From Nicotiana tabacum (lineage: Eukaryota > Streptophyta > Magnoliopsida > Solanales > Solanaceae), in contig NC_134101.1 of assembly GCF_000715075.1 (NCBI RefSeq), positions 136,848,237-136,912,236 of the forward strand: 64,000 nt of DNA, read 5' to 3'. Below, in pieces: positions 21,291 through 32,023 of this stretch (the first letter of the stretch is position 1; each line of letters starts with the position of its first letter). The position numbers and the translations under genes were made by a program. The notes under the pieces were generated by a model. It ran no database searches. It was given only the letters and a program-made list of their open reading frames with translations, and had not been told where the DNA came from.

Positions 21291-22399
21291 AAACTTATGA
21301 GGATCACCTCAAGAGCGTTGAATCACATCTTGAAAAGGTTGAACGGGGTGAGCTTGGAGGTATGCCTTAGCTCCGGAAAGATGTTAATGTCTTGAAAGCT
21401 GAGCTGCAGAAGATGTAGAGTTTAGAGTTTGATTTGATAGCCTTCCTCCCGAAGGATGGAGAGCAGGGTGCTGACACTTCTGTCCCAGACATGGATATTG
21501 ATTTCACCAGCTGCAGTTTCACTCCCAGCAGCCGATCACACAGCTACCCTAGATCCTTCAGCTTCCTCGAGTGCCTAGTGCGCCCCAGGGAGTCCCTTAG
21601 CTTTCTTTTGCTTTATATATGCATTAGGGACAATGCATGATCTTTGGTTGGGGGTGGGGTAGTTATGATCATGATCCTGTACTCCATGTTTTGTATAAAT
21701 ATTGTGTTGTACCCCATGTTTGTATATAACCTCTTGTAGTTTAGCAATGAATTCCCTTTGGTTTTTCTTCGACGGGTTCTTTTCCAAGGGTGTAATAGTA
21801 GAACTATGGCAGTAGCATAAAATGTCTTGACTTATTTGGTGTTGACTGTGTAGCTTCAAGCATGTGCTAAATATTGTAAATATATGATACCCTTCCTTCT
21901 TTTGAATCTAAAAAAATATATATGTTGGTTAGTCATTCTTGTGAATTTGAGGCTCGCTCTTTAACTTTAAGCTATTCACAATCTTACGTATGTTGAGATG
22001 AAAGTGACGTCCCGGTTTTCTGTTTGTCTTTTTCTTTCCTTTGTCCTTTCTTTCTTTTCGAGTTTTTTCCTTTTCTTTCTTTTTTATTTTGGTTCCGTTT
22101 TATTATTTCTCTTTTCCCCCTTTTTTAGGGTCTTCTCTCCCTTTTATGTTTTGTTTTGGGGTCATTTCTTTATGTTCTTTTTTATTCATTCCCTAATTAT
22201 CAAAATCAGGAGCGAAGCTACAAAACGTTATTAGGTATATAGGTAAAATACAAATTTTTTACAAAGGTTACATTTTTTCCAATTTCCTTATTGTTTTTCT
22301 CCTTTTTTTTTTCCTTCAATTTTTTTATTTGGGAAGTAAATTTTTTCAAATAATGATGTTGTCGTTGACTGCTGTCAAAGTATAAAAACTTGTTAAGAC
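21291..22399 (+). other. Athila 3' untranslated region and end of recognisable element
   Basis: Contains a G-rich polypurine-like tract, ggttgggggtggggtag (about 21646-21662), after gggacaatgcatgat, the arrangement usual after the Athila third ORF. A T-rich stretch (22000-22330) follows. No LTR matching 11889-13166 is seen, so the element is assumed to end near 22240. Confidence 0.45.
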
Positions 22400-23341
22400 G
22401 ATTGTAGATCAAATGATATTTCTCGTGTATTAACTAAAGTTTACTAGTCTAAGTTGTTATCATGGCAAATTTTTATGAAATTAAATCAAATGGTAGTAGA
22501 GTGCACCCATCTTCTTAAAATCCTGGATAAGCCTCTGCATACACAATGTACACAGATACGGATAGATTTAGGCATAAGGGATGCACGTGAAGGAGATAAA
22601 CTTAAATTGTTATATTTGATATCTCTTGATCAAAAAAGTTGCATAAATGATAAGGAGAAAGACTCCTTACTCGAAGAGAACTTTATCCAAGGGAGGAGTT
22701 AGAAGTTGAAGATAACTAGAACTCTTCCACCAAGGAAGAGTATAGCATTAAAACTCTAGTTATTTCCTATTCTACCAACTCTATAAATTACACGATGTTC
22801 TCATTCTACAGGTATGCACAAAAGCTGATGATTAAACGTGAGTTGAGAGCAAAATAGCAAGGCATTTTGCAGACAATTCTTGTGTGATTCAAGTGTGTGA
22901 ACCTGAAGCTACATGAACCAAATTGAAGAATCAGTTCCAAGCGTCTGTCTTTTATTCTAGTTCAATTGTAGTAGGTGTTTTCAAGTTGTACCTTTTAGCT
23001 TTATCTAGAAGCAATTGTATTAGGTACTCTGAGTATTCAAGTTAGAGTTAAAGTTAACTTGAAGTTGTCGCAACAGTTAGAGGCTAGTTGCCATAACGGA
23101 ATTAGAGGTAATCCTTAGGTTTACAAAGAATTTTGTAAATGGTGTTTTGGCTCAGTGATTTAGTGAAGTGTTGGGGAAAATCCTACTGAGTAGTAGGTCG
23201 TGATTTTTTCACCTTTTGAGCCGGGTGTTTTTCACATAAAAATACTTGTGTTCTTTACTTTCCGCATTTATTATTTTCGCAATAATAGTATAAGAAACAC
23301 ATAGAAGAATCAGGTCCTTCTATAATCTGTGCACGCAAAAA
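22400..23341 (+). mobile_element. SIRE/Maximus-like Ty1/copia LTR, solo or truncated
   Basis: The segment reads like a Solanaceae SIRE-type LTR: a TATA-like ctctataaattacac near 22780, agcaaaatagcaaggcattt near 22850, gaagttgtcgcaacagtta near 23060, and the terminal stretch gggaaaatcctactgagtag with aaaatacttgtgttc. It stops at aaaaattgg (23338-23345), where tggtatcagagc would be expected in an intact copy. No internal coding region follows. The left boundary is uncertain. Confidence 0.5.
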
Positions 23342-24778
23342 TTGGACATCACACAAATCGCCCCTTCTTGTGCGACATTGAAGTACAAAACATCATATTC
23401 ACATGCATGTTATTCAATCTATTACTATAAATTAGAGAATAACCAGTCTATATACACATACAAGCTGAGGTTTCATGAGCTGTATCGAATTAAATCACAT
23501 GATGCTCGCCACCATTTGTGCAACCCTATCAATTTCTTTGAGTTTCATTCATGCCACTTCATTCTCCACACAAAGTATTTCACACTTCAGTTGGATCCTT
23601 GACTAAAATTGAACGCTCATCGTTCATCCACGAATTTACTTCTGGGATACTTATCATGTTCATTTCCCATGCTTTTACATCTCAGCATTGGACAAACGTC
23701 AAATTTGGTAGATTATAAGACATGTTGAACGTCCTTCAGAAACCCAATTTTAAGGGTCATAATTTGACATTCCTTAAGATGGAAGAATACTCCACATGTA
23801 TATCCTCTTGCCAATGTTATATTCCTTCTTCTTGCTAAGTTATTCCTTAGTGAATGTTTTGTTGTCATGATCCCTTGCGTTTGGATAAGTAGTAGTAGTA
23901 CCTATATTACCTTCCATTCGGGCTGATGTTGAGAAATGAAAAGTTTGAAGTTTTTTGGCCCAAAAAAGAGAAGAAGGCGGTGGTGTCAGCATATTAATTA
24001 AGCCCTATTATGTGCCCATGCCCCAGTCCAGTATACATGGATATATGAGGCATATGGCAATATGGAGGTAAAAATTTAGGGTCATACGGCATATGAAAGT
24101 AAAACCAAAAGAGAATCTCCCATTGGCTCTCCACACTATCCAAACAAAAGTTAACTGCACGTAAGCCACATGATTCTTAGTTTCTTACTATTTCTTATTT
24201 CTTGAGAGCCCTCCACTGCATCAGAGTATCTCTTTACTACTGAACAAAATCTTCTAGTACTTCGTTTCCTCTCTATGAACAAAATCCGCGCGCCAATTAA
24301 CAAACCAGGTCGATTGACAACTGCGCGCAGGTTTAGTTCGACTTGAGCTATATATATATATACTTAGACCACTCGCCAACTCTAAATGCTAAATATGCCT
24401 ATATTGACAAAGCAAAAGGAAATGATATATTTGTCATTGAACAATTTGAAACATGAATATTAGGATAATCAGAGATTTTCAAGTATATATAGGATGAGTG
24501 CATGTATACAACAAGAAAAAAAAAGATTTAGTCCTATCAACAATCATGTAAATTAAATGTAGTAAGAATGTGACTCATGAGTAAGAACACTTAGAGCTAT
24601 ATTATTCTACTGCCACATGTGCAAAAGATTCTTTTTTAGAAGAATATCGAGATGACATCAAATAAACATTCTTTTTTTTCCCATGGCAATTTGGTGGCCC
24701 AGTTTATTTGTCCACCATTTCTTGTTCCTCCTCTCTATCCCCTGGCCTTAATTTCTTCTTGCCGCGGCATTACGAAGA
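23342..24778. other. Intergenic sequence, no gene seen
   Basis: AT-rich DNA 3' of proline-rich gene 2. Short frames (for example 23342-23602) have no recognisable domain. An AT microsatellite-like run lies at 24351-24362. Confidence 0.5.
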
Positions 24779-24884
24779 TTACCTAAACCTGAAATATATA
24801 GTCAAATTGGATATATAGAAGGAACAAAGTAAACAAGATTTTTTAAAAACAGTTACATTGTAATGTTCTGCTCTTGTTTTAAGG

Positions 24885-25436
24885 TCAAAGAAGCAGGAAA
24901 ATGGCCATGGCAAGAATGAGACAAGTGATAAAAGGATGGCTTTGAAATTGAATGGATTTGGAGATAAGTGTATCAGGTGGAGGAGGGTTGTAATAATAGA
25001 AAGGGAAATACGGTACAATGGGGTTTGGAGGTGGAGGAGTTGGATATATAGAAGGGTTGGTCGGAGGATAGAAGTAGTCACCATCACCGACACCGCCACC
25101 GACACCTCCGCCATTATAAGGCGGTGATAAAGGCTGAGAGCAAGAACTGGGAGGTGAAGGAGGCGGCGGATAATTATAGTCCGAGGGTGGGGGCAGAGGT
25201 GGTGGCAGCGGCGGTGATAGTGGAGGAGGGCATGGAAGCAGAGGTGACGGTGGTGGTGGAGAGAAGATTGGCTGACATGGGTTGTCACACGAGGAGCACA
25301 TTGTGCAGGCTATTTGGTCTTTGGCCATTGCTGTAATTGTTGACATGGGATAAGTTAATTGGACTTTGAACGAAAGGAGAAGTAAACTGAGGCTGCAGAG
25401 AGATAGTAGTAATTGAGAATGCAGGGGAGCCCCCAT
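24885..25436 (-). CDS. Proline-rich (extensin-like) cell-wall protein with predicted GPI anchor, gene 2
   Basis: 183 residues from the ATG at 25434-25436 (MGAPLHSQ); the open frame reaches 25526 only through a TTG, and the paralog starts at the same MGAP. Order: signal peptide (LLLSLCSLSLLLLSF), the motif MSTITAMAKDQIAC, the four-Cys cluster CTMCSSCDNPC, Pro-rich repeats (SPPPPSP, PPPLPPPLPPP), a Gly-rich insert absent from gene 1 (GGGVGGGVGDGDY), a Tyr/Pro stretch (YPTPPPPNP), and a hydrophobic GPI-type tail (HPFITCLILAMAIFLLL). Tyr-rich and SPPPP segments suggest a wall-associated glycoprotein; this is inference. It is paralogous to 5534-6052. A Galadriel element sits about 250 bp upstream of its start codon. 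Confidence 0.82.
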   Translation of the reverse strand: MGAPLHSQLLLSLCSLSLLLLSFKVQLTYPMSTITAMAKDQIACTMCSSCDNPCQPIFSPPPPSPLLPCPPPLSPPLPPPLPPPSDYNYPPPPSPPSSCSQPLSPPYNGGGVGGGVGDGDYFYPPTNPSIYPTPPPPNPIVPYFPFYYYNPPPPDTLISKSIQFQSHPFITCLILAMAIFLLL

Positions 25437-25682
25437 GTTGAGAAGGCTCTGAATTGCAGAATCTGCAACAATCCAGAGAAGAGATGAAGCAAGGCAAAAA
25501 GAGGAGTTTTGAATGTACAAATACAAGAAGTAAAGGCAAAGTTATTTATGGCACTATAGAAAAGGAGTGTTGGGTGGAAAAGTGAGAAGAGAGACTGAAA
25601 AGAGATACTCCAGCAGTGAAGGGCTAAAAGAGTATGACATAGTGAAGACAATGGATGTGGGGTTTGATAGAGGAGTGCATGT
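25437..25682 (-). promoter_or_regulatory. Promoter-proximal region of proline-rich gene 2
   Basis: On the minus strand a TATA-like ccataaataac lies near 25535-25546, about 100 bp before the ATG. The block tatcaaaccccacatccatt with gtcttca (about 25640-25670) parallels the gene 1 promoter. Sequence upstream of 25683 is displaced by the inserted element. Confidence 0.45.
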
Positions 25683-25805
25683 GTATTGATGACCGCACCA
25701 TTCCCTAGAGTTTTATCTTCTAAGCTAAGCCACCATTCTCTCTGCGGCAAAGAATAATGCCCATACAATTCAATTAAAGAGTAAAAACTTTCATATTCTG
25801 ATAGG
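25683..25805 (+). repeat. 123-bp direct repeat of host DNA, left copy
   Basis: Runs from gtattgatgaccgcacc to catattctgatagg and is identical, base for base by eye, to 32024-32146. The two copies flank the Galadriel insertion in direct orientation. It is promoter DNA of proline-rich gene 2. Confidence 0.95.
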
Positions 25806-26496
25806 CGGCTTTCCAGCCGTGCCCCATGACCCCTTGGGCGCGCCCCGTGGCGTCCTAGCAAGCCTTCCAATGCCTAGCGCCACGGACGGCCCCGTGGTCT
25901 TGGTCGCGCCAAGTGACAAGCGCGCATGTGCCTCTGTCGCCCCACCGATATCCCTCGCCAGCGCCCAACCGCAGGCAGATGCCAACAGCGCCGCGCGCGC
26001 AGACAATGCCGCGCGCGCAGATCCTGATGCCAAAGACTATGCTGCCGACAACGGCCATGTTTTCTGCCTTATAGCAAACTAAGTCTTTTTCATTGTAAAT
26101 ATAGAGTAGTTTTATTCCATGTAATTTCATTATGTTTCTCTAGCTTAATCAAGTCTAGTCTTGTAGCTTTGGATTATTTTTTTTAAGCATTATTAAGGGG
26201 GACCAAACAATCAAAACTTTCTAGCAAGCAAACAATTCTCTGTACTGGTGTCTCTCCCCCTCGACACCGCATTCCCTTTCTGTAATAGCTTTCATTAATG
26301 CAATCAAGCTTTCTTTCATTCTCAATTCTCATTCCTGTTCTCTCAATTTCTCTTGACATTGGTTTTCCCGTACGGCACTGACAATCTAGTCTAGCGTACG
26401 GAGGGGACCTCAGTTGGCGGACAGTAACTGCACTGACATCAGTTGCTTAGCCTTACGTCGCCCTTCCAAGGAATCTCAGGAAGGCGCCGCGTAACA
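25804..26496 (+). repeat. Left LTR of the Galadriel element (3' LTR, flipped)
   Basis: On the plus strand it reads from ggcggctttccagccg (U3 side) to gccgcgtaaca (U5 end). In the minus-strand element the U5 end therefore abuts the polypurine tract, where the U3 start should be. It lacks the outermost tgtcatg present at the right LTR's end. A hypothetical 91-codon frame inside it (25855-26130 minus) is duplicated as 31690-31965 plus in the other LTR and is not a gene. Confidence 0.92.
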
Positions 26497-29400
26497 GTTT
26501 TCTCCCCCACCTGAGTTGGCGACGTCCTCGGCGCCTTACTTGCAAGATAATCTTCAATTAGGCTCTTGTAGGCTTTGAGGTTTGTTCCCCTCTCCCAAGT
26601 GTTCTCCTCTGTATCACAGCCCTGCCATTTCACCAAGAACTCCTGGTGATCTTTCCTTGAGGCATGAATCACTCTATCATCAAGGATAGCTTCAACACGC
26701 CTCTTCCCGGTTGAATTGGGCCCTCGAATACTGGGTATTGTGAGCTGGCTCCTTGAAGGATCCTCTGTATCTTCCCGAAAAGGTTTCAGGAGGCTGACAT
26801 GAAAAACAGGATGAATTTTCCACCAAGCTGGGGTATCCACCCGGTATGCAACTTTCCCAATACGCCTTTCAATGGACAAGGGTCCAATATATTTTTGTAA
26901 TAAGCGAGGGTCATGGACCCCTGCAAATAAGTAACGTTTTGGAATTTTGACCATCACTTTGTCTCCTACTTGGTATTCAACAAAGCGACGATTTTGATCA
27001 GCATGCCTCTTCATCCGCTTTTGAGCCTTGACAAGATAGCTCCGCACTATCTCCAAATTTTGCTTCCACTCTTTAGAGAAGCTAGCAGCTCGAGGAGATT
27101 TAGACATATTTGGTGCATTGACGGTGTGTGGGAGTAGCGGTTGCTGTCCGGTAACAATTTCAAAAGCGCTTTTGTTTGTACTAGAGCTCTTTTGTGAATT
27201 GAAACACAGTTGAGCAGCATCCAGAAGCTTCACCCAATTCTTCTGCGATCCGGTTACAAAATGACGCAAATATTCCTCCAACATACCATTGAACCGCTCC
27301 GTCTGGCCATCAGATTGCGGATGAAAACTTGAGCTGTGATTCAGCTTCGACCCAAGACACTTAAAGAGTTGGGTCCAAAAGTTGCTAGTGAAGCGTGAGT
27401 CACGATCACTAGCAATATCTTTGGGTAGGCCCCAATATTTGACGACATGAGAGAAGAAGAGTCGAGCTGTATCTTCTGCTGATATATATTGTGGGGCAGC
27501 AATAAAGGTAGCATATTTGGAAAACCGATCTACCACAACCAAGATAGTTGTTAGATCTCCGACCTTGGGCAATCCGGTGATGAAATCCAGGGAAACACTT
27601 TCCCAAGGTCTCTTTGGGACAGCTAGTGGTTCCAAAAGTCCCGCCTGTGTTAAGCGGTCTGACTTGTCCTTCTGGCATACTAGACAAGTCTTCACATACT
27701 GAGCAACGTCATCGGCCATTTGAGGCCAATAATATGCACGGCGAAGTAACGCCATGGTGCGTTCTTCACCGGGATGGCCGGCCCACAGAGTATCATGACA
27801 TTCCGCTAGAAGAGTCCTTCGTAGATCTCCTCCTTTAGGAACATAAAGTCGGTTCCCTTTCACTTTCAGAAAACCATCTTCCATGTAGAACTGGCGAGTC
27901 TTGCCTTGTCCTACCAAATCAACCAAATACTGTGAAGCAGGATCTCTGATGAGTAGATCTTGTATCTGGTCCTTGATGGAGGTGGCTACCTCGCTCCCCC
28001 TTAGGGTGGCGAGTAAGCACACTGATGCTAGATCAGCTCTCCGACTAAGCGCATCAGCAACATGATTGGTCTTCCCACTTCGGTATTCCAGGTTGAAGTG
28101 GAATTCAGCTAGGAGTTCCTGCCACCTGGCCTGTCGACCATTCAACTTCGGCTGGGTCATGAAATGGCTAACAGCTGTGTTGTCTGTCTTGACCACGAAC
28201 GGGGTTCCCAGCAGATAGTGCCTCCAGAGGCGCAAGCAGTGGACGACAGCCAATAATTCTTTCTCATGGGCGGCATAGCGCCGCTCTGCATCTTTTAGCT
28301 TCCGGCTCTCGTACGCCACAGGATGCCCTTCTTGTAGCAAGACGCCACCGAGGGCATAGTCAGATGCATCTGTTTGTACTTCGAATGGCTTGGCCAGATC
28401 AGGAAGGGCCAAGACGGGGCTACTAGACATAGCCGCTTTCAATGCGTTAAAGGCCTCCGCTCGCTTGGGTCCCCATTCCCAAGGCGTGATCTTCTTGAGG
28501 AGTTCTGTCAATGGTACTGCAATGAGGGAGTAGTTTTTCACGAATCGCCGATAGAAATTGCATAGACCAAGGAACGCCCTCAAGGCATGGATATCCTTAG
28601 GTGGCGGCCAATCTGTGATTGCCTGAATCTTCTGCTGGTCCATCTTGATTCGCCCTTCCCCAATGACATGTCCGAGGAAGTCAATTTGCTTTTGAGCAAA
28701 GGAGCACTTAGATAGCTTCGCGTATAGTTCATGCTCCCGCAATCGAGCTAGGACCTTCCGCAAGTGCATCAGGTGTTCCTCCAATGTTTTGCTATATACC
28801 ACAATGTCATCCAAGTAGACCACCACGAATTCATCAATGTACTCCCGGAAGACTTGGTTCATCAAAGTGCAAAATGTAGCTGGGGCGTTAGTCAAGCCGA
28901 ATGGCATAACTAGGAAATCGTATGAGCCATATCTTGTCACACAGGTCGTCTTGTGCTCATCACCCTCTGCAATCCGAACTTGCCAATAACCTGTCTCCAG
29001 ATCTATTTTGGTGAACACTGTCGCGCCACCCAGTCTATCGAACAAGTCTGCCATTAACGGAATAGGGTACTTGTTCTTCACAGTAATTTTGTTTAGAGCC
29101 CGATAGTCCACACAGAGTCGTAGACTACCATCATGTTTCTTTTGGAATAGCACAGGGGACCCGTATGGGGATTTGGAGGGCACGATAATCCCTGTGTCTA
29201 GCATTTCCGTCAATTGTCTCCGAAGTTCGGTGAGTTCGGGTTGTGACATTCTGTAAGGCGCCCGGGCAGGTGGCTTCGCGCCCGGCACCAGCTCAATTTC
29301 ATGATCCACAGTGCGCCTAGGCGGTAGTCGCTTTGGCATGTCTTGTGGCATGACATCTTCAAACTCTAGTAGTAGCTCCTTCACGGGTTCAGGAATGGGA

Positions 29401-31256
29401 CCCGAGGAGCATTCTACATCTTCGATGCAGAGGGTTGCCAGGAACGTAGGTTCGTTTCTTTTGACCCCCTTCTTCAACTGCAAGGCCGAGATGTTTTCAA
29501 CGGCCATCTTCATGGGCATGCACGGGATAACGCAGGGCTTGGCCCCGTTTGCTCCCATCATCAGTAACATGTCAGCATACGGTACAGGCATGGTGTTGGT
29601 TTGCCTCAGGAATTCCAATCCAACTATCAACTCGAAGTCATCTATGATCACCACACGCAAGTTGAATTTTCCTTCGTAAGGGCCAAGCTTCATCGGTACT
29701 TCTTTGGCTATTCCACCCACTGGCTGGGGAGGTGAGTTGATAGCCTTGACACGGCCTCTACCTTTCCCTACGACTAGACCAAGGCGCTCCACCTGAGTCG
29801 AGGCTAAGTAGTTGTGGGTAGCACCCGTGTCTACCATGGCCCGAATGGGCTTGCCATTCACCTTCATCTCAACGAACATTAAGGTCCTCTCGTGCTTAAG
29901 AGGAGTCTCATCATCCGCCTTCTTTTTCCCTTTCTTGGTGACGGGACATGGGTCCTTCTTCTTACGGATACCAGCACTAGTCTCTGCTAATGCCTCAGAA
30001 ATGGAGCCAACAATTGCATTGAAGGCACCTACGGGTTCAGTCTGATCCGCATCGTCTGAATCGTCATCTGTCCCATCATCAAAAGTCTGATGGGCATTCA
30101 TCTGTGCATGTGGGCACTCATTGTTCCAATGTGGTCCGCCACAATGACGGCACCCTGAAGGAGGCTTCCTCCCCCGATCATTGTTGTTAGATGCAGCACT
30201 GTTGCTGCCTGTGGAGGGAGCCTTAGGTTTGGTTGAGCTCCGATCTCCCCCACTTCTGCTAGGGCCACCATTGCTAGACTGGCCCCCTTTGAATCCCGCT
30301 CGGGTAGGCGGTTGAGGCCTATCCTTCCGGGCTTCCATTTGATAGTCCCCAAGGCATTCAGCTGCTTGGATCGCCTTGGGCAGGGTATCTACCCGTTGCC
30401 TTTGTAGCTCCATACGGGCATAAGGTTTCAGCCCTTCTAGGAAGGTAAAGAGCTTGTCTTTGTCCCCTATGTCGCGTATGCTTAGCATGAGCGCGGAGAA
30501 TTCCCGCACGTAGTCCCGCACAGATTTGGTCTGACGGAGCTCCCGTAGCTTTCTCCTTGAATTGTATTCAACATTCTCGGGGAAGAATTGTAGGCGGATG
30601 ACTGCCTTCAGTTCTGCCCATGTTTCGAGAGCATCTTCACCGGCCTTGATAGCTTCGTATTTCACCCGCCACCAGAGTTTAGCATCACCCTGAAGATACA
30701 TGGCAGCAGTTGCTACCTTCTTGGCTTCTTCTAGGCCCCCAACAGCATCAAAATATTGTTCGACATCAAAAATGAAGTTCTCCACTTCCTTGGCATTCCT
30801 AGCTCCACTGTATGGCTTTGGCTCAGGAATTTTCAATTTTTGTGTCGCGGAGGTGGGGTTTGCAGTGCCCCCGACCTGGTTTCCACCGCCTCGCAGTAGG
30901 CCCTGTAAAGCAGCATTGACAACATTGAGCTTGTCTGTCAAGTCGTCAATAGTTTGTTGCATGGCAGTCACCCTATCTGCCTCTTGTGCCCTGTAAGCTA
31001 AATCCTCGGCACGCTCCTGTTGGAGTCCCTCGAATTTGCCAAAAATTTCGGCTGCCTCTGTGGCTGCCGTTTGTCGATCTCCCTCGGAGTCACGACTGAT
31101 GTTTTCTATGTCAACTTCGGCCTGGAGCACCCTGCGGTCCAGGTCATCCAACCTTTGCCCTAGGCTGGTTCTTAGTTCAGGCATCGTATCCATGATGGGC
31201 AGTAATCCGTCAACTGTCTGTTCAAGGGCCGCAATGCGGTCCCCATGATTCACCAT
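26439..31256 (-). CDS. Galadriel chromovirus Gag-Pol polyprotein, intact (1605 aa)
   Basis: One uninterrupted frame from the ATG at 31254-31256 ([13 protein letters not shown]); upstream in-frame codons reach a TTG inside the primer-binding site. By position: N-terminal coiled coil; capsid ([27 protein letters not shown]); knuckle [13 protein letters not shown] near 30117-30154, with three rather than four residues before His; retropepsin [11 protein letters not shown] near 29810-29838; reverse transcriptase with [12 protein letters not shown] and the intact catalytic YLDDIVVYS near 28797-28823; RNase H ([13 protein letters not shown]); integrase with HHCC ([16 protein letters not shown]) and the DDE residues ([23 protein letters not shown]); chromodomain [17 protein letters not shown] near 26590-26650. 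The last 19 codons lie inside the flipped LTR, so the C-terminus (about GDVRLSN) is atypical. Gag and pol share one frame, as in related chromoviruses. Confidence 0.95.
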   Translation of the reverse strand: MVNHGDRIAALEQTVDGLLPIMDTMPELRTSLGQRLDDLDRRVLQAEVDIENISRDSEGDRQTAATEAAEIFGKFEGLQQERAEDLAYRAQEADRVTAMQQTIDDLTDKLNVVNAALQGLLRGGGNQVGGTANPTSATQKLKIPEPKPYSGARNAKEVENFIFDVEQYFDAVGGLEEAKKVATAAMYLQGDAKLWWRVKYEAIKAGEDALETWAELKAVIRLQFFPENVEYNSRRKLRELRQTKSVRDYVREFSALMLSIRDIGDKDKLFTFLEGLKPYARMELQRQRVDTLPKAIQAAECLGDYQMEARKDRPQPPTRAGFKGGQSSNGGPSRSGGDRSSTKPKAPSTGSNSAASNNNDRGRKPPSGCRHCGGPHWNNECPHAQMNAHQTFDDGTDDDSDDADQTEPVGAFNAIVGSISEALAETSAGIRKKKDPCPVTKKGKKKADDETPLKHERTLMFVEMKVNGKPIRAMVDTGATHNYLASTQVERLGLVVGKGRGRVKAINSPPQPVGGIAKEVPMKLGPYEGKFNLRVVIIDDFELIVGLEFLRQTNTMPVPYADMLLMMGANGAKPCVIPCMPMKMAVENISALQLKKGVKRNEPTFLATLCIEDVECSSGPIPEPVKELLLEFEDVMPQDMPKRLPPRRTVDHEIELVPGAKPPARAPYRMSQPELTELRRQLTEMLDTGIIVPSKSPYGSPVLFQKKHDGSLRLCVDYRALNKITVKNKYPIPLMADLFDRLGGATVFTKIDLETGYWQVRIAEGDEHKTTCVTRYGSYDFLVMPFGLTNAPATFCTLMNQVFREYIDEFVVVYLDDIVVYSKTLEEHLMHLRKVLARLREHELYAKLSKCSFAQKQIDFLGHVIGEGRIKMDQQKIQAITDWPPPKDIHALRAFLGLCNFYRRFVKNYSLIAVPLTELLKKITPWEWGPKRAEAFNALKAAMSSSPVLALPDLAKPFEVQTDASDYALGGVLLQEGHPVAYESRKLKDAERRYAAHEKELLAVVHCLRLWRHYLLGTPFVVKTDNTAVSHFMTQPKLNGRQARWQELLAEFHFNLEYRSGKTNHVADALSRRADLASVCLLATLRGSEVATSIKDQIQDLLIRDPASQYLVDLVGQGKTRQFYMEDGFLKVKGNRLYVPKGGDLRRTLLAECHDTLWAGHPGEERTMALLRRAYYWPQMADDVAQYVKTCLVCQKDKSDRLTQAGLLEPLAVPKRPWESVSLDFITGLPKVGDLTTILVVVDRFSKYATFIAAPQYISAEDTARLFFSHVVKYWGLPKDIASDRDSRFTSNFWTQLFKCLGSKLNHSSSFHPQSDGQTERFNGMLEEYLRHFVTGSQKNWVKLLDAAQLCFNSQKSSSTNKSAFEIVTGQQPLLPHTVNAPNMSKSPRAASFSKEWKQNLEIVRSYLVKAQKRMKRHADQNRRFVEYQVGDKVMVKIPKRYLFAGVHDPRLLQKYIGPLSIERRIGKVAYRVDTPAWWKIHPVFHVSLLKPFREDTEDPSRSQLTIPSIRGPNSTGKRRVEAILDDRVIHASRKDHQEFLVKWQGCDTEENTWERGTNLKAYKSLIEDYLASKAPRTSPTQVGEKTVTRRLPEIPWKGDVRLSN
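26497..26515 (-). other. Polypurine tract of the Galadriel element
   Basis: On the minus strand ctcaggtgggggagaaaac, directly abutting the LTR edge tgttacg. Confidence 0.8.
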
Positions 31257-31308
31257 GGTCAGAAATGGTGGTAATGGCAATGCGTTCCCTCGTCCGATGT
31301 CGAGCCTA

Positions 31309-31323
31309 GGCTCTGATACCAAC
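31309..31323 (-). other. Primer-binding site of the Galadriel element (initiator tRNA-Met type)
   Basis: On the minus strand gttggtatcagagcc directly follows the LTR end cgtaaca. The tggtatcagagc core is complementary to the 3' end of plant initiator tRNA-Met. Confidence 0.92.
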
Positions 31324-32023
31324 TGTTACGCGGCGCCTTCCTGAGATTCCTTGGAAGGGCGACGTAAGGCTAAGCAACTGATGTCAGTGCAGTTACTGTC
31401 CGCCAACTGAGGTCCCCTCCGTACGCTAGACTAGATTGTCAGTGCCGTACGGGAAAACCAATGTCAAGAGAAATTGAGAGAACAGGAATGAGAATTGAGA
31501 ATGAAAGAAAGCTTGATTGCATTAATGAAAGCTATTACAGAAAGGGAATGCGGTGTCGAGGGGGAGAGACACCAGTACAGAGAATTGTTTGCTTGCTAGA
31601 AAGTTTTGATTGTTTGGTCCCCCTTAATAATGCTTAAAAAAAATAATCCAAAGCTACAAGACTAGACTTGATTAAGCTAGAGAAACATAATGAAATTACA
31701 TGGAATAAAACTACTCTATATTTACAATGAAAAAGACTTAGTTTGCTATAAGGCAGAAAACATGGCCGTTGTCGGCAGCATAGTCTTTGGCATCAGGATC
31801 TGCGCGCGCGGCATTGTCTGCGCGCGCGGCGCTGTTGGCATCTGCCTGCGGTTGGGCGCTGGCGAGGGATATCGGTGGGGCGACAGAGGCACATGCGCGC
31901 TTGTCACTTGGCGCGACCAAGACCACGGGGCCGTCCGTGGCGCTAGGCATTGGAAGGCTTGCTAGGACGCCACGGGGCGCGCCCAAGGGGTCATGGGGCA
32001 CGGCTGGAAAGCCGCCCATGACA
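31324..32023 (-). repeat. Right LTR of the Galadriel element (5' LTR, normal orientation)
   Basis: 700 bp; on the minus strand it starts tgtcatgggcggctttcc and ends gccgcgtaaca next to the primer-binding site. A GC-rich first half (U3) is followed by a T-rich, U5-like second half, supporting this as the natural orientation. All stretches I compared with 25804-26496 are identical after reverse complementation. Confidence 0.92.

Larger units (their letters stand above)
11889..22240 (+). mobile_element. Athila-lineage Ty3/gypsy retrotransposon, degenerate, 3' LTR not found
   Basis: Order: probable 5' LTR (to 13166), primer-binding site, gag (13287), protease, reverse transcriptase, RNase H and integrase remnants to about 18628, a conserved post-pol motif, and an env-position ORF remnant (about 20008-21290). 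Athila assignment rests on the gag, the DNGASINLMPL protease motif and the third ORF. I searched 21600-22400 for sequence like 11889-13166 and found none, so the 3' LTR is deleted or lies beyond recognition. The left boundary is uncertain by some tens of bases. Confidence 0.75.
25804..32023 (-). mobile_element. Galadriel-clade chromovirus with inverted LTRs
   Basis: A Ty3/gypsy chromovirus on the minus strand with an intact gag-pol (26439-31256). The primer-binding site (31309-31323) and polypurine tract (26497-26515) are in place. The two roughly 700-bp LTRs are in opposite orientation: 25804-26496 is the reverse complement of 31324-32016. The right outer end (catgaca|gtatt) looks like a normal integrase product; the left outer end lacks 7 bp and joins host DNA at a shared GG. 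Galadriel assignment rests on the chromodomain at the end of integrase and the overall pol sequence, which resembles the tomato Galadriel and Nicotiana tntom1 elements. An assembly artefact must be excluded. Confidence 0.85.

Noticed and set aside
21998..22234. Phe-rich plus-strand frame suggesting a membrane protein
   Set aside because: A T-rich untranslated stretch yields Phe/Leu runs in any frame; there is no signal or domain order.
25855..26130. 91-codon frame found identically on opposite strands at 25855-26130 and 31690-31965
   Set aside because: It lies wholly within the inverted LTR copies. The identity is explained by the LTR duplication, and the composition is that of GC-rich U3 DNA.
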